64,000 nucleotides of DNA. It comes from Lactobacillus kimbladii. Lineage in GTDB: Bacteria; Bacillota; Bacilli; Lactobacillales; Lactobacillaceae. The notes under the pieces are model-generated. The model ran no database searches, had not been told where the DNA came from, and saw nothing but the letters and a program-made list of their open reading frames with translations. Within the stretch, counting starts at the first letter, position 1, and each line of letters begins with the position of its first letter. Positions 15,395-24,166 of the stretch are shown here, piece by piece. The stretch is from NCBI RefSeq assembly GCF_014323605.1, contig NZ_SCMB01000004.1, forward strand, positions 124,001 through 188,000, read 5' to 3'. Made by a program: the position numbers and the translations under genes.

Positions 15395-17716
15395 ATGAAG
15401 TGCAGTAAATATCGTTTTATTACTCAAATCACTGTGGCAACACTTTTGGGCTTAAGTCTAAAAGTTTTAAGTACAACCAATGCCAAAGCAGCTCAAATTG
15501 ATGTTCCAGCAGTACTGATACAACAAAAAAACTTTGAGCGGAAAGGTCAGGATCCCTTGTTAAACGGCAAGTATGTTTCTAATGGTTATACAGATGGTGG
15601 TTATACATATCTCAACCCCAGTGACACATCACCGGAGCGGGAGAGCTCCTATCATCTGGATACGGATGAAGGTTGGTCTAATGACTTGCAAACAATAGTT
15701 TATGATAATGAAAATAAAGAGTGGGTTATTTATTATTTACATACAGCCAAAATAATTAATGGTGATGCTGGTGCCCAGCAAAATTGGCAGCGTGTAACCA
15801 CAAAGGACTTCATTCATTTTTCTCAGCCCACTATCGCCATCAAGGATTTAAAAGGTGATATAGGTGATGCCTGGAGTAGTGTTTGGACAGGCTCAATCAT
15901 TGTTAACGAAGGCAATATTACGGGCGTTCCCAAAGGTGCTCAAGTCGCATTCTTTTCAGGCTTAAGTAATAAGGATAACCAGCAGAATATTTGGGCCCCT
16001 TGGTCTGATGATAACGGCAAGACCTTTGCTCATCCTTTAAATGAAAAAAAAATCATATTAGATCATTATTGGCCGTGGACTTCAATTAATAGATCAGATG
16101 AAAGAGACCCTGCTGTTTTTTATTGGCACAATAAACTCATTATGTACGTAGCTGAAGGCGATAATATTGGCGTTTACCAGTCTGATGATGGTCTTAACTG
16201 GTCTAACGCAAATGGTAATCAGGCTGACAGCAAAATTGCCAGCAGTACTTTTTTCAAAGGACTGCCGTTTGAAGCACCTGTCGAATGCCCCGCTTTAAGA
16301 AGCATGAAAACGGCAGGCGGAGAAACAAAACAAGTGCTTTTCTTCGGTGCCAAAGCGCCACAAGCGAAACAGACAACTGGCACTTATTATATAGTTGGAC
16401 ACCTGGACGACAAGGGAATGTTTACCCCCGAAACGGAAGCGAAAAGGCTAGACCAGGGTACTGATTATTATGGTGCCAACTTTAGTGGCAATTACAACTT
16501 GGAAAAAGCGGATGATTCACTCATCTCAATGGGTTGGATTGGCAACTGGAACTATACCAATTCAGGGATTAAGGCGAATCAAGAAGGCTTTTTACCAAAT
16601 TCAACGCGGATAGGAACATATTCCTTAGCCAGAAAAATAAGTTTAAATGACGATTTGACAATCAATAGTGTGCCTTTAACTACTGAACTAAAGGAAAAGA
16701 ATGTTCAAAAGAGTGTAGGAGAAGTTGCCAGCCAAAAGCCGATTGCTGATGACTACTACAATTTATTAAATTTAAAAAAGCAACCAGCAAATAGTAAGTA
16801 TGTGTTGCACTTTTCAACTAAAGTCCAAAGTGCATATCAAGGGGCTGTGAGACTGGTGCTTAATCAGGGGCAGGACAACAATATCCTAATTTTTGATCCT
16901 GCAACCGGCAAGTATCGTCTTGATGGCGTAAGCAGTGAGTTATCAGGAAACGCGGCTAATTATTATAAGAATGGTTATGAAAGCGGCATGGGTTATATTA
17001 ATGACACCGGCTTGAAAGGCTCAGCTGAATTTACAATCACAGTTTATACTGATAAAAATGCTATTGAAATTTTCTTTGAGAATGGTCAAGCGGCAACTGT
17101 AGCCCGCTTTTGTGTTAACAATGTGCAAGATGTGAAAATAGACGCCCAAGATGAAAGTAATAAGAATCAATACGAAATAAACTATGGTCAAGTAGGCAAA
17201 GACCTGATCGGCTTTGCAGAAAAAGCTACAGCAAGTGAACCTGGTGGAAGTACAAATAGCGGAAGTAACGTAATTAACACTGAAACTCCTAACGTAAATA
17301 ACCCTCTGGCTAATAAGCCTGATACAAATAAAGAAACTGATAATTCAACAAAGAAAAAACAGGTACAAAAAAGGGTTGTGATGCATAATTCTTGGGTTTA
17401 TCACAGCAATGGCAAAAAGTCTTTTCTTAAAATAAATGCTGGGGCAACGATTTCTACGTATGGTGTAAAAGAAATCAAAGGCAAGAAATACTATATTTTG
17501 GCAAATGATAAGTATATTCTGGCAACTAATGTGACGGGCAGGAAACGGCAACTACGCCACAATTCTTTTGTCTACAATCAAAAAGGACAAAGAATTAAAC
17601 GTTACTACTTTAAGAAAGGCAAAAAATTGGTAACTTTTGGTGGCAGCGTGAAACTCAAGCATAAAGCCTTTTATATCATTGGCAAGAACATGTATGTCAA
17701 ACGAGCTAATTTTTAA
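15395..17716 (+). CDS. Secreted GH32 fructan hydrolase with C-terminal S-layer-associated domain
   Basis: 773 residues. Residues 1-33 are a signal peptide ending AKA. The GH32 five-bladed propeller has GWSNDLQT with presumed nucleophile Asp97, ERDPAVF with Asp238, and VECPAL with acid/base Glu297. The first motif departs from the usual WMNDPNG. A beta-sandwich follows, then a Ser/Asn/Thr linker (about 615-655) and two SLAP-like repeats, each with HNS-WVY or FVY and a Lys-rich strand pair, for non-covalent wall attachment. Likely substrates are levan, inulin or fructo-oligosaccharides. It faces a sensor cassette across a shared terminator, and its promoter carries a cre site. Confidence 0.88.
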   Translation: MKCSKYRFITQITVATLLGLSLKVLSTTNAKAAQIDVPAVLIQQKNFERKGQDPLLNGKYVSNGYTDGGYTYLNPSDTSPERESSYHLDTDEGWSNDLQTIVYDNENKEWVIYYLHTAKIINGDAGAQQNWQRVTTKDFIHFSQPTIAIKDLKGDIGDAWSSVWTGSIIVNEGNITGVPKGAQVAFFSGLSNKDNQQNIWAPWSDDNGKTFAHPLNEKKIILDHYWPWTSINRSDERDPAVFYWHNKLIMYVAEGDNIGVYQSDDGLNWSNANGNQADSKIASSTFFKGLPFEAPVECPALRSMKTAGGETKQVLFFGAKAPQAKQTTGTYYIVGHLDDKGMFTPETEAKRLDQGTDYYGANFSGNYNLEKADDSLISMGWIGNWNYTNSGIKANQEGFLPNSTRIGTYSLARKISLNDDLTINSVPLTTELKEKNVQKSVGEVASQKPIADDYYNLLNLKKQPANSKYVLHFSTKVQSAYQGAVRLVLNQGQDNNILIFDPATGKYRLDGVSSELSGNAANYYKNGYESGMGYINDTGLKGSAEFTITVYTDKNAIEIFFENGQAATVARFCVNNVQDVKIDAQDESNKNQYEINYGQVGKDLIGFAEKATASEPGGSTNSGSNVINTETPNVNNPLANKPDTNKETDNSTKKKQVQKRVVMHNSWVYHSNGKKSFLKINAGATISTYGVKEIKGKKYYILANDKYILATNVTGRKRQLRHNSFVYNQKGQRIKRYYFKKGKKLVTFGGSVKLKHKAFYIIGKNMYVKRANF

Positions 17717-17731
17717 CTACTCTAAATAGAT

Positions 17732-17767
17732 AAAAATGCACTTTCACAATCTGAAAGTGCATTTTTG
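17732..17767. terminator. Bidirectional terminator between GH32 gene and sensor cassette
   Basis: AAAAATGCACTTTCA pairs perfectly with TGAAAGTGCATTTTT, loop CAATC. Confidence 0.92.
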
Positions 17768-17771
17768 CTAT

Positions 17772-19070
17772 TTAATTTGTTTCACTCTGATTAACCTGTA
17801 ATTGGATATTGAATAGTTGGGTTTCTAAATTGCCGGCTTTAAGGGCATTTTGTATTTTATAATCTAGCTTTTCCAGATTATCATTATAACCTTTGAATTT
17901 AGGTAAAACTGCACCGTCTTTCATAATCAAATCAAGCTTTTTAATAGTAAGGTTATGAAAATTGATCACCTTTTCATCCAAAATTTTTTGTGCTTGTGTG
18001 CTTTTTACAACTGCTGGTAAAACCGAGCATCCCATATTGGTCTTCATGACTTCTCTTTGGACTTTTTTATTGGTGCATAGTAACTTCATGAATTCCCAAG
18101 CTCCCTTGGTGTTTTTAGCTTTACTCGATATTGCAAACATGGTGGTTTCAATTGGCGTCGCCTTAATCTTTTTAATACCGGGCATTTTGGTACACTTCCA
18201 TAAAAATTTGTTATTGCGGGTGATATGGAAAGGATAAGAAGTATAGGTCCGATATTGGGCGAGCCCTAACGGCATAAAGGCTACGCGCCCTTTGTCAAAT
18301 AGCTCGGAGGTGACGTTAAAAGTCGACTGATCGTTAACAATGTTTTCTATCAGAGCAAAAGCTCGTCTGGAACGATCCGAAGTTAATTCAACGTTGCCGT
18401 CATTTTTATTAAATATTTGTGCACCATAGGCAAATTGGGCGTCTTGCCAATTGTAATTCATCGTTACACCATAGTATTTTTTCTTGGTATTGGAATAGGT
18501 CACTTGGTGGCACAGTTTATAAAATTGTTGCGGTGTCCAGTCATAACTCGGCATCTTGATGTTGAATTTCTGCAGCAGCGTTTTGTTCATGACCATTAGT
18601 GTGGGGTTAGCTTCATAAGGCAAGGCCAGTTGCTGACCGTTATACTGCCCCGCTTTAAGTGTGCTGGCATAAAAAGTTGAATTTTTGATGTTATCTTGCC
18701 ACATAAAAGAGGATAAGCTTTTAAATGCGCCTTCACTGGCCAGAGCATTAAAATCGCGGTTGGGAACAATTATCAAATCTGGAGTTTTATTTTCAATGAT
18801 TTTTTCACTTAACCAATTGCGGTAATCTTCTTGTTGAATACCACTTTCATACTTTATTTTGATGTTAGGGTGCTCTTGCTTAAATTTGCGGATAGCATAG
18901 TCAATTACTTTATATTGGTGTCCGTTGGGTACGTTCCAGCTGCTGCTGGTATAAAGCCCGATGGTTAACGTCTTTTCATTTTCTTTCACACGGTAGCGCC
19001 AATAAAAAGCACCACTGATGACTAGGATAAATATAACCAGAATTATAATGATTTTATTTTTGCGTTTCAT
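17772..19070 (-). CDS. Membrane-anchored extracellular solute-binding protein (family 1), sensor cassette
   Basis: 432 residues. An N-terminal anchor (IIIILVIFILVISGAFYW, about 6-23) replaces the lipobox normally found in Gram-positive binding proteins. The rest is a family 1 sugar-binding fold: LTIGLYTSSSW, FKQEHPNIKIKYESG, TPDLIIVPNRDFNALA, LALPYEANPTLMVMNK and NTKGAWEFMKLLC. There is no permease or ATPase gene nearby. It is the last gene of a four-gene minus-strand operon and overlaps the response regulator. AAGGA sits five bases before the ATG at 19070; an ATG two codons earlier overlaps that site. Confidence 0.8.
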   Translation of the reverse strand: MKRKNKIIIILVIFILVISGAFYWRYRVKENEKTLTIGLYTSSSWNVPNGHQYKVIDYAIRKFKQEHPNIKIKYESGIQQEDYRNWLSEKIIENKTPDLIIVPNRDFNALASEGAFKSLSSFMWQDNIKNSTFYASTLKAGQYNGQQLALPYEANPTLMVMNKTLLQKFNIKMPSYDWTPQQFYKLCHQVTYSNTKKKYYGVTMNYNWQDAQFAYGAQIFNKNDGNVELTSDRSRRAFALIENIVNDQSTFNVTSELFDKGRVAFMPLGLAQYRTYTSYPFHITRNNKFLWKCTKMPGIKKIKATPIETTMFAISSKAKNTKGAWEFMKLLCTNKKVQREVMKTNMGCSVLPAVVKSTQAQKILDEKVINFHNLTIKKLDLIMKDGAVLPKFKGYNDNLEKLDYKIQNALKAGNLETQLFNIQLQVNQSETN

Positions 19071-19743
19071 TGTCATCCTTAATATTTTCGCTTGTAACTC
19101 CAGTTTGTACAGCCCAAATTGCTAGTTGTGTGCGATCGCGCAGTTGTAGCTTATCCAGAATTTTTGAAATGTAATTCCGAACGGTTCCTTCTGATAAAAA
19201 GAGTTTAGCTGCAATTTCTTTGTTGGATAAGCCTAGCCCAACTTGCTGGATTACCCGCCATTCATGCTGGGAAAAGTTCTTAGTATCTTTATCGTTTACT
19301 TGAATAGCATAATTTGCCTGCGCCATTTTGGAAAAGAGCCGAAAGACTTTTTCGGCAATATCGGGATTGATCATTGCCCCGCCGTGATACACAGTTTTGA
19401 TTGCTTGATATAGCTCCTTTGTTGAAGCGCCTTTTAATAAATAACCTGAAGCACCATATTTTAACGCGCTGAAAATAAAATCATCGTCATCAAAAGTAGT
19501 TAAGATTATTACCTTAATACTAGGATATTTTTCTTTGACATATTTTGTGCAAACAGTACCATCCATGACCGGCATCCGCACATCCATTAGGATAATGTCT
19601 GGTTTCTTCTTTTTAATACTCGCCAGTACTTCTTGACCATTCGCAACGGTATCCGTAACGGTGAAGTCGGAATTGGCATCAAGAATTATTTTTAACGAGT
19701 CTCTTATTAATTGTTGATCGTCAGCTATCATTATTTTAATCAT
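19054..19743 (-). CDS. NarL/LuxR-family response regulator
   Basis: 229 residues. The receiver domain (1-120) has Asp8, Asp9, phosphoacceptor Asp54 in IILMDVRMP, and Thr in IILTTFDDDD. The C-terminal LuxR helix-turn-helix is LSNKEIAAKLFLSEGTVRNY. It overlaps the kinase stop by eight bases and the downstream binding protein by 17. The start at 19743 has AGAGGATG eight bases upstream; a longer form would lack one. Expected partner is the kinase encoded just before it. Confidence 0.92.
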   Translation of the reverse strand: MIKIMIADDQQLIRDSLKIILDANSDFTVTDTVANGQEVLASIKKKKPDIILMDVRMPVMDGTVCTKYVKEKYPSIKVIILTTFDDDDFIFSALKYGASGYLLKGASTKELYQAIKTVYHGGAMINPDIAEKVFRLFSKMAQANYAIQVNDKDTKNFSQHEWRVIQQVGLGLSNKEIAAKLFLSEGTVRNYISKILDKLQLRDRTQLAIWAVQTGVTSENIKDDNETQK

Positions 19744-21064
19744 ACATATCATCCTCTGCTGGAATATCAACTACTATTGTAAAACCGTTTTGGCCGTCAA
19801 AATTAATTTTCCCATTTATTATAGCTACCCGTTCTTTCATTTGCGTAATTCCATAGCCGGGGACAATTTTTTGGGTTCCCGTGCCGTTGTCCTTAATTAC
19901 CATTTGGTATGTCTTTTGATCCGGTTTAGTGCAGGCAATAGAAACCTGGCTTGCGTGACCATGTCTGAGCGAATTAGTAATTGATTCTTCAATTATTCGA
20001 AAAACCACGTTTTCGGTTGTTTTTTCAAAATCTGCTGAGCCCCAATGGTAAGAAAAATCAATTTTAATGCGGGAAATATCAGCATATTCCCTTAGCATTT
20101 TTTTAAGAGATTCTTGTAAAGTATAATTATTTAGCGCGCCGGGGCGAATACGATTTAATGCTTTACGCACATCTTTAATTCCTTGTTTAACAGCAATCTG
20201 AGTTTTCTCCAACTGCTTTTTGGCTTCTTCTTTATTAATATCAATTAAAACTAAAGTTGCATCAATTCCAGCTGCAATACCTGTAAGGGCGTGCCCAACA
20301 GAATCATGTATATCACGTGCGATGCGTTTCCTTTCGCGATCTTTCGCGATATATTCTGACAAAGCAGCGTAATTTTTTAATTCATAGTTGGCTTTGGAAG
20401 CTAAAGCCAATTTGTTTTGAATATCATTTTCTTGGTTTAACTGGTAAATGGCAAAATAAATTAAAATTAAGATGAATAAGGTCAAATTAAAAATGGTAAT
20501 AAAGTTTTTCCAAACTAATAATTTTGGTCCGATATTAATGGGTAAGAAATTTAAGTAAATCGTTAAGTCTGGCAAGGTTATAAAATGACTAAGAATTGAA
20601 TAATCTGTGATTACAAGTAAAAAAAGTAAAAATATCGCTACCACTACCCAGACTAAATAGTCACGAAAGTCATATTGATTGCGGTTACTAATAATAAAAT
20701 CTACGAAAATTAACAAGAAAATACCATTATATGTCAGGCGTAGAGATAGAAAAACAAAAATAGCTAAAATGAACTCTACGAAGATTATGGTGTTATTTAA
20801 CTCTGTGTCATGTTTAAAAGCTGAATAATGGTGGTGAAATGACATTACAACTGCCAAAATTGAGAAACTGACCATGCTTTGTCCAAAAATTGCTTGAGGC
20901 GAATCGGGAATATGGTGTAATGATTCCAAAAATTGGTAGGATTGTGATGTTTTAATGACATAGTCTGTGGCATAAATAAATAATGTGGCATTAAATAAGA
21001 TGGCAAAAAAATTGAGCCACAACATTGTTCTGCGTAAAAAAATTAAGACTTTGAATTTAGGCAT
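19736..21064 (-). CDS. DesK/NarX-type sensor histidine kinase
   Basis: 442 residues. Residues 1-208 hold about six hydrophobic segments with little extracellular sequence. A short coiled linker leads to the HisKA_3 dimerisation domain RKRIARDIHDSVGHALTG with phosphoacceptor His253. The ATPase domain has ESITNSLRHGHAS (N box), VIKDNGTG and GYGITQMKERV. With so little outside the membrane it probably needs a partner to sense a ligand, and the binding protein encoded directly upstream is the natural candidate. TAATG overlap with that gene indicates coupled translation. Confidence 0.9.
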   Translation of the reverse strand: MPKFKVLIFLRRTMLWLNFFAILFNATLFIYATDYVIKTSQSYQFLESLHHIPDSPQAIFGQSMVSFSILAVVMSFHHHYSAFKHDTELNNTIIFVEFILAIFVFLSLRLTYNGIFLLIFVDFIISNRNQYDFRDYLVWVVVAIFLLFLLVITDYSILSHFITLPDLTIYLNFLPINIGPKLLVWKNFITIFNLTLFILILIYFAIYQLNQENDIQNKLALASKANYELKNYAALSEYIAKDRERKRIARDIHDSVGHALTGIAAGIDATLVLIDINKEEAKKQLEKTQIAVKQGIKDVRKALNRIRPGALNNYTLQESLKKMLREYADISRIKIDFSYHWGSADFEKTTENVVFRIIEESITNSLRHGHASQVSIACTKPDQKTYQMVIKDNGTGTQKIVPGYGITQMKERVAIINGKINFDGQNGFTIVVDIPAEDDMYD

Positions 21065-22077
21065 TATTGCCACCCTAAAATGTTATAACGATTGATGTTT
21101 TTATTAGTTATTAAATAGACCGGCAAAATAATCTTTGAAGGCACTTTTTTGCCAGCAATTAGCTTGTACGCTATTTTGACAGCTGTCTTACCCATATTTA
21201 AAGGAGTTTGAGCAGCAGTGGCAATGGCATTTTGATTAACGCCTAAAAGCTTTTTCATGTTTTCAGATCCATCCACGCTATAAACAGCTATTTGTCGCTC
21301 CAACTGCACCTCATCGATTGCGGCTAGGGCGCCAACAGCTGCTTGGTCATTCAATGCCATGATGGTATCAAATTTGGGTCCTTTTTTAAGCGCCTTTTCT
21401 ACTAATGGTAATGCTATTTCGGACTGCCCGTAAGTATTAATTTTGTCCACGATGTGAAACCGGTTGGCTTTCGGTGATTTTTTGATAGTATCAGTAAATC
21501 CTTTTATGCGATTATTTGCTGAATAAGCTGAATAGTGTTCCAAAAGTAAAATTTGTGCGGATCTTTTATGTCTTAATAGATGCTGAGCACATAATTGACC
21601 AGCATGATAATTATCTGAAAGAATGGTACAGTCGGCATAACGAGCTGATTTCATCTGTGAGTCGACCACGACGATTTTAATTCCCCTTTTCTTTGCTAAA
21701 CGCAGTGCATTTTGAATTTTCATACTGTTGCCATCAACCGGATTAATAATAATGGCATTAACACCTTGGCGGATGAATGCATGAAGCTCTTCAACCTGTT
21801 TATTCACAATTAGTGCTGGATCTCTATTGTATAAACGGTCATGGTGGTCTTCGATATAATTAGCTATTTGCTCGTTTAAAACGGGGAAAAAACTATTATT
21901 CATAGTCATATAAGTAGAGCCAATTTTTATCTGATCATTCTGACTGGGATATGCAATAAATGCTACGTATACTATCGATATAAAAAAAGCAGCAAAAATC
22001 AATTCACTCAAAAGCAGGATTCTAGTTTTGTAGTGGGATTTTAAATTATGCTGCTTTTTTTTCCTGGATAAATTCAT
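21064..22077 (-). CDS. Membrane-anchored RbsB-like sugar-binding protein, sensor cassette
   Basis: 337 residues. One N-terminal signal anchor (about 19-42, ILLLSELIFAAFFISIVYVAF) with no lipobox. The rest is a periplasmic-binding-protein type 1 fold as in ribose-binding proteins: IKIGSTYMTMNNSFF, GVNAIIINPVDGNS, KIVVVDSQM, DNYHAGQLCAQHLL, ILLLEHYSAYSANNRIKGF and IMALNDQAAVGALAAI. It is the first gene of the cassette and is followed at once by the kinase. Membrane-anchored PBP1 proteins paired with kinases (XylFII-LytS in clostridia) are a known precedent, with a different kinase class. Confidence 0.85.
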   Translation of the reverse strand: MNLSRKKKQHNLKSHYKTRILLLSELIFAAFFISIVYVAFIAYPSQNDQIKIGSTYMTMNNSFFPVLNEQIANYIEDHHDRLYNRDPALIVNKQVEELHAFIRQGVNAIIINPVDGNSMKIQNALRLAKKRGIKIVVVDSQMKSARYADCTILSDNYHAGQLCAQHLLRHKRSAQILLLEHYSAYSANNRIKGFTDTIKKSPKANRFHIVDKINTYGQSEIALPLVEKALKKGPKFDTIMALNDQAAVGALAAIDEVQLERQIAVYSVDGSENMKKLLGVNQNAIATAAQTPLNMGKTAVKIAYKLIAGKKVPSKIILPVYLITNKNINRYNILGWQ

Positions 22078-22156
22078 ATCATCATCTCATTACATTGAAA
22101 ATTTATTACTTATATAGTAATTATTGCTGAAAAGACTTTTACATTCAACCATATTT

Positions 22157-22171
22157 TAGAAAGCGCTTTTA
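22157..22171. promoter_or_regulatory. cre site (CcpA) upstream of the second mannose-family PTS
   Basis: TAGAAAGCGCTTTTA has the same AAAGCGCTTT palindrome as the site before the GH32 gene. It lies between the divergent sensor cassette and PTS operon. Confidence 0.6.
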
Positions 22172-22176
22172 AATAG

Positions 22177-22209
22177 TGACAATTGTCATACCTGATTTTA
22201 TGACATTTA
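22177..22209. promoter_or_regulatory. Repeated TGAC/GTCAT half-sites and TGACATTTA element
   Basis: TGACAATTGTCA at 22177-22188 is a perfect 12-base palindrome. GTCATA and TATGAC form a second inverted pair at 22185-22204, and TGACATTTA at 22201-22209 also occurs before the GH32 gene. These are candidate binding sites for the LuxR-type regulator. No convincing -35/-10 pair and no sigma-54 -24/-12 boxes could be placed. Confidence 0.4.
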
Positions 22210-22275
22210 GCACTATTAGCATAAACAGTGCTTGTGCTAATTTTAACTTATACTAACGAAGAGAGGAATGAAGTA

Positions 22276-22716
22276 TTGAAATATTTAATTTTGGTTTCTC
22301 ACGGACAATTTGCTGAAGGAGTAAAAACTTCATTGGAAATGTTTGCTGGGGATGCTATTAAGCGTTGTTTTGCATTATGTCTTCACAATGGTGATTCTGC
22401 AGAAGACTTTACTAAGAAAGTTACCGCCTTTTTGCAAAAAGAAGAGTTTAAAAAAGAAGATGAATTTGTCGTCATTGCTGATATCATTGGCGGTAGTCCG
22501 CTTACTACTTTTTTAAATGTCTTTTCCGAAAAGGGTTATCTATCAAATTCTGTAGTAATCGGCGGAATGAACTTTTCAATGGCACTTACCGCGCTAATCT
22601 CCTTGGACACAATGCCTAAAGAAGAATTGGTTAAGTCAGCTTTAAGTGAAGGTAAAAAAGCAATAAAGCGATATGAAGTACCTCAAAATTCAGTTGATAA
22701 CGAAGATGACATTTAA
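22276..22716 (+). CDS. Mannose-family PTS IIA component
   Basis: 146 residues, with the EIIA(Man) motif LILVSHGQFAEG (phosphorylated His9) and VVIADIIGGSPLTTF. The start is read as TTG at 22276 because AGAGAGG lies nine bases before it and the product then begins MKYLILVSHG as in the family. An ATG seven bases earlier is out of frame and stops after three codons. It is the first gene of the second PTS operon, divergent from the sensor cassette. Confidence 0.9.
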   Translation: MKYLILVSHGQFAEGVKTSLEMFAGDAIKRCFALCLHNGDSAEDFTKKVTAFLQKEEFKKEDEFVVIADIIGGSPLTTFLNVFSEKGYLSNSVVIGGMNFSMALTALISLDTMPKEELVKSALSEGKKAIKRYEVPQNSVDNEDDI

Positions 22717-22733
22717 ATCTAGGAGGAAAAACA

Positions 22734-23237
22734 ATGACTGTTTCATTGATTAGAGTCGATGACCGGATAATTCATGGTTTAATTACTACCCGTTGGGCAA
22801 AAGAACGTCCTTGTGACGGGATTATAGCTGTAAATGACAAGGCAGCTACCAACCCTATCTTAAAATCCGCATATAAATCCGCGGGTGAAGATCAGGGTAA
22901 GAAAACATTTATATGGACAATGACTCATTTTAATGATGTTAAGGATAAAGTATTGAATTCTAAGACGCGGTACTTTTTGATTACCAAGAATCCACAAGAT
23001 ATGAAACACATTTTGGTCGATCTTGATTTTGTCCCAAGTGACCAAAAAGAGTTAATTGTGGGTCCAGGTAATGACCGTCCGGGAGCAATCAAATTAGGCA
23101 GTAATCAATCTTTTACACAAGAAGAAGGTGATGCTTTTGAGGCAATTAGCCAAAAAGGATATAAGGTTCACTTTGCTTTATTACCAGATAAACAATTAGG
23201 CTACTGGGATAAATTCAAAGGGAAATTCGGTTATTGA
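22734..23237 (+). CDS. Mannose-family PTS IIB component
   Basis: 167 residues beginning MTVSLIRVDDRIIHGLITTRW, with His14 as the phosphorylation site. AGGAGG precedes the ATG. It takes phosphate from the IIA at 22276. It diverges clearly from the IIB at 11442, so the two PTS operons are unlikely to be recent duplicates and may carry different sugars. Confidence 0.92.
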   Translation: MTVSLIRVDDRIIHGLITTRWAKERPCDGIIAVNDKAATNPILKSAYKSAGEDQGKKTFIWTMTHFNDVKDKVLNSKTRYFLITKNPQDMKHILVDLDFVPSDQKELIVGPGNDRPGAIKLGSNQSFTQEEGDAFEAISQKGYKVHFALLPDKQLGYWDKFKGKFGY

Positions 23238-23297
23238 AATACATTTACTCAAACGAGTATCTAACCTAATAACTTTAAGTAAGAAGAAGGAGAAAAA

Positions 23298-24164
23298 ATG
23301 ACTATAAGTTGGTTACAAGCCGCTATTTTGGGAGTATTTGCGTGTTTATGTTCAAACTCCTGTATGGCTGGTCAAGCAGTAGGTAATTATACTATTGGAC
23401 GACCACTAGTTGGTGGATTGGTCTGTGGTATTGTTTTAGGCAATCTGCCGCTAGGAATTGCTTGTGGAGTTGCTACCCAGTTGGTTTACATTGCGTTAGT
23501 TACACCCGGAGGTACGGTTGCTGCTGATGTGCGGGCAATTTCATATATTGGTATTCCTCTGGCTATGGTTGCTATTTCATCACGTGGACTTAATCCAATG
23601 GGTTCAGCAGCTGCAAACATGGCTAAATCTCTTGCTACTTTGGTAGGTACAGTCGGATCGGTACTATTTTATGCAGTGGCATTCATGAACCTGATTTGGC
23701 AGGCATTTGGCTGGAAAGATATTGAAAAAGGTAAGTTAAATCGTCTTTACGGAGTTGACTTTGGCTGGCCTTGGTTATCTCATTTGGTATTTTCGTTCCT
23801 GCCGACACTTTTGATGACACATTTTGGTGCAGAAGCTGTAACAGCTTTGAGAACAGCCCTACCAATGGATGGCATTCCAATGAAGACCCTATTTACTGTT
23901 GGTGCGATGCTGCCATGTGTTGGTATTGCTATCTTGCTTCGCCAAATTATTAATAAAGCGACTGATTTCATTCCATTTTTAGTTGGTTTCACTTTAGCAG
24001 CTTCATTACATTTAAACCTTGTTGCTGTGACTGTTATTTCATTATTATTTGCTGTAATTATGTACGAAATTGAAATGGCTAAGGGCTCAGAAAGTTCAAG
24101 TACTAGTTACGCCTCATCAAATGAAAATGCCGTTGGTGACGATGAAGAAGAGGAGGACATCTAA
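23298..24164 (+). CDS. Mannose-family PTS IIC component
   Basis: 288 residues, multi-spanning. LPLGIACGVATQLVYIALVTPGG fits the IIC(Man) GATLEVM-type block but departs from its wording, as in the sorbose or fructose branch. Like the other IIC here it ends in an acidic tail (VGDDEEEEDI). AGAAGGAG lies before the ATG. It is followed two bases later by IID. Confidence 0.9.
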   Translation: MTISWLQAAILGVFACLCSNSCMAGQAVGNYTIGRPLVGGLVCGIVLGNLPLGIACGVATQLVYIALVTPGGTVAADVRAISYIGIPLAMVAISSRGLNPMGSAAANMAKSLATLVGTVGSVLFYAVAFMNLIWQAFGWKDIEKGKLNRLYGVDFGWPWLSHLVFSFLPTLLMTHFGAEAVTALRTALPMDGIPMKTLFTVGAMLPCVGIAILLRQIINKATDFIPFLVGFTLAASLHLNLVAVTVISLLFAVIMYEIEMAKGSESSSTSYASSNENAVGDDEEEEDI

Positions 24165-24166
24165 AA

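Noticed and set aside
17772-22077. The two binding proteins as parts of an ABC sugar importer
   Set aside because: No permease or ATPase gene is adjacent, both lack a lipobox, and they flank a kinase and regulator.
22201-22275. Sigma-54 promoter expected before a mannose-family PTS
   Set aside because: No TGGCAC-N5-TTGC boxes are present, and no ManR/LevR-type activator gene is in the window; cre and TGAC elements fit better.
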